From: Carposina sasakii
Taxonomy: Eukaryota > Arthropoda > Insecta > Lepidoptera > Carposinidae
Length of the DNA: 64,000 nucleotides
Assembly: GCA_014607495.2 (NCBI GenBank)
Contig: CP053175.1
Span: 6,510,001-6,574,000, forward strand
Reading direction: 5' to 3'
In this document: in pieces, positions 62,506 through 64,000 of the stretch
How positions within the stretch are numbered: position 1 is the first letter of the stretch
How the letters are laid out: the number at the start of each line of letters is the position of its first letter
Notes under the pieces: generated by a model
The model's input: only the letters and a program-made list of their open reading frames with translations
Databases searched by the model: none
What the model was told of the DNA's origin: nothing
Program-made: the position numbers and the translations under genes

Positions 62506-64000
62506 TTTATATTATAGTATATGTATTTTACACACTCTATAAGGATAGAAAGAGTATGAATTACCTTCACTTTTAATAATTTCACTGTCAAATAAAGTAA
62601 TAAAATAAACTTAGTTAAAAACTCACCTACTAATATTGTAATATAGAAAAAAATAACACAATTCTAACTTCACATATTTGACTAAAAGTAAGTTTTATCA
62701 TTACTATCTCTAATTCTAAGCTATTATAATAGTACTAGTGGACGCCCGTGCGACTTCTTCTGCGTGGACTGCAGGAAAAACAAAATGTAAAGATAAAAAT
62801 ATTTTCCAGAGATAAAAAGTAGCCATATGTGTTAATCCAGGGTGTCAGCTAAGTCCATACCAAATTGTATTTAAATCGCTCCAGCCGTTTTTACATGAAA
62901 GAGTAACAAACATCCATCCATCTATAATCACAAACTTTTGCATTATAATATTAGTAGGATATGTATATTGTATGGAAAATACATGAAATTATCACAATAT
63001 TATATGATAAGATAAACTAAATTGTTGTTTGATAGGCAGAAAATGTGAATTATCTCCTATCTTGATTAGAGGCCTGAATCACCAATACATTATGCAAAAA
63101 ATAAATAAATTCACTTAACAATGTTGGTAGCATTGTAGGGTAAAAATAACAAAACTCCTTTCCGACTACATCTCGAATATTATTAAGGATGAAATAGATA
63201 AATAGAATATCTTACTCTGAGTGGTGTTAAGTGACATTTTGAAAGGAAAAGTATGGTATAGACATAAGTAATCAGCCTATTGCAGTCCACTTGCTGAATG
63301 TAGGCCATGGGGGGTTTTTGCGCACAGTCACCACATTGGGCAGACAGGTTAGTGACCACAGTGTGTCAGTCAGGCGCCTGCTTCCAACCTCCCGGAAACC
63401 TTAATCACCTCGTACAATGCCCATGGGCAGACATAGGGTGGTACAAATTCTACTCTGCTGGCACTACGCAGCTATAGATATAGCAGTGATAAATAGGCCT
63501 GGTACCTACATTAGTGGCCGAAGGACAGCACAGTGCAAATTGAGTTTAATTATGAATGTATACCTTTCTGGACCAAACACACAGAATTAAAAAAAAACAT
63601 AAATTGACTTTTTTATATAATTAGACTTTTTTATATGTATAGTACCTAGGTCAAAGATAATTTGTAGAACACACCAATTTCAACAGGCAGTGCGTTGAAT
63701 GGGTGAAATTGAAAATATTTATTCAGCTTAATATTTCAGACATAACATGTTATATACCAGAATGATATATATAAAGAAATGGACCACTAACTTAAAACAA
63801 TTAATTAGACAACTAAACTCATTAAGTAGGTACATATTTATGTATCTATTTCAACACTTAATCATTCTTATGTCTTCAGTGTTTATACTGACGTTATACA
63901 GCCTACGATTGGTTAAGGTTGGTTAATATCAATACAGAACGCCGGAAATTTAAAATAGAACACTGAATCTTTGTTTATTTATACAGTAAAGTTTATCGGG
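62506..64000. other. Region upstream of the TMC gene
   Basis: It holds a retroelement copy (62,733-62,960, plus) and a reversed 260 bp retroelement unit (63,268-63,475). On the minus strand TTTCAAAATGTCACTTAACA (start near 63,243) runs to CAGA followed by GTAAGAT, which could be a TMC 5' exon. No other gene is seen. Confidence 0.4.

Noticed and set aside
1..64000. CRISPR array or bacterial operon origin for the gene-dense left part
   Set aside because: The tandem repeats are 150-215 bp without unique spacers, and the surrounding DNA is clearly animal; the operon-like overlaps belong to a virus-like element.

Overview
The window is nuclear DNA from an insect, almost certainly a moth or butterfly. 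Genes are split by GT-AG introns, the background is AT-rich, and the sequence is crowded with interspersed repeats typical of Lepidoptera: several tRNA-headed SINE families, solo LINE 3' tails ending in GATGATGATG, and many short inverted-repeat DNA elements (MITEs).

Left part (1 to about 11,440): an endogenous virus-like element of the Polinton/adintovirus type. It carries a packaging ATPase, a DDE integrase with a chromodomain, a protein with a phospholipase A2-like domain, an adenain-like cysteine protease, a penton-like protein, a double-jelly-roll-like major capsid protein and several conserved proteins of unknown role. All frames are open. It is flanked by arrays of a 150-157 bp repeat in inverted orientation. 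I see no DNA polymerase B between the arrays. Gene expression looks unusually compact. The PLA2 frame ends in a canonical -1 frameshift heptamer (A AAA AAC) directly before its stop, and the protease frame lies in -1 with no nearby ATG. The last four frames, including an unlisted 47-residue gene, are joined by three ATGA start-stop overlaps. Another pair is joined by TAATG. The 3 kb to the right of the genes holds diverged tandem repeats, hairpins and host repeat debris.

Middle left (11.4-28.3 kb): gene-poor host DNA full of repeat fragments, with one weak candidate first exon at 27.1-27.3 kb on the minus strand.

Right half: three host genes. Tbce (28,298-36,087, plus, 7 coding exons, 551 aa) is a tubulin-folding cofactor. 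Arl13b (37,898-44,021, plus, 6 coding exons, 494 aa) is a ciliary small GTPase. A TMC channel-like gene (60,914-51,456, minus, 5 coding exons, at least 796 aa) faces them tail to tail. Exon phases fit at every junction. Between and inside these genes are many transposon insertions, several with exact target-site duplications and some nested inside SINEs.
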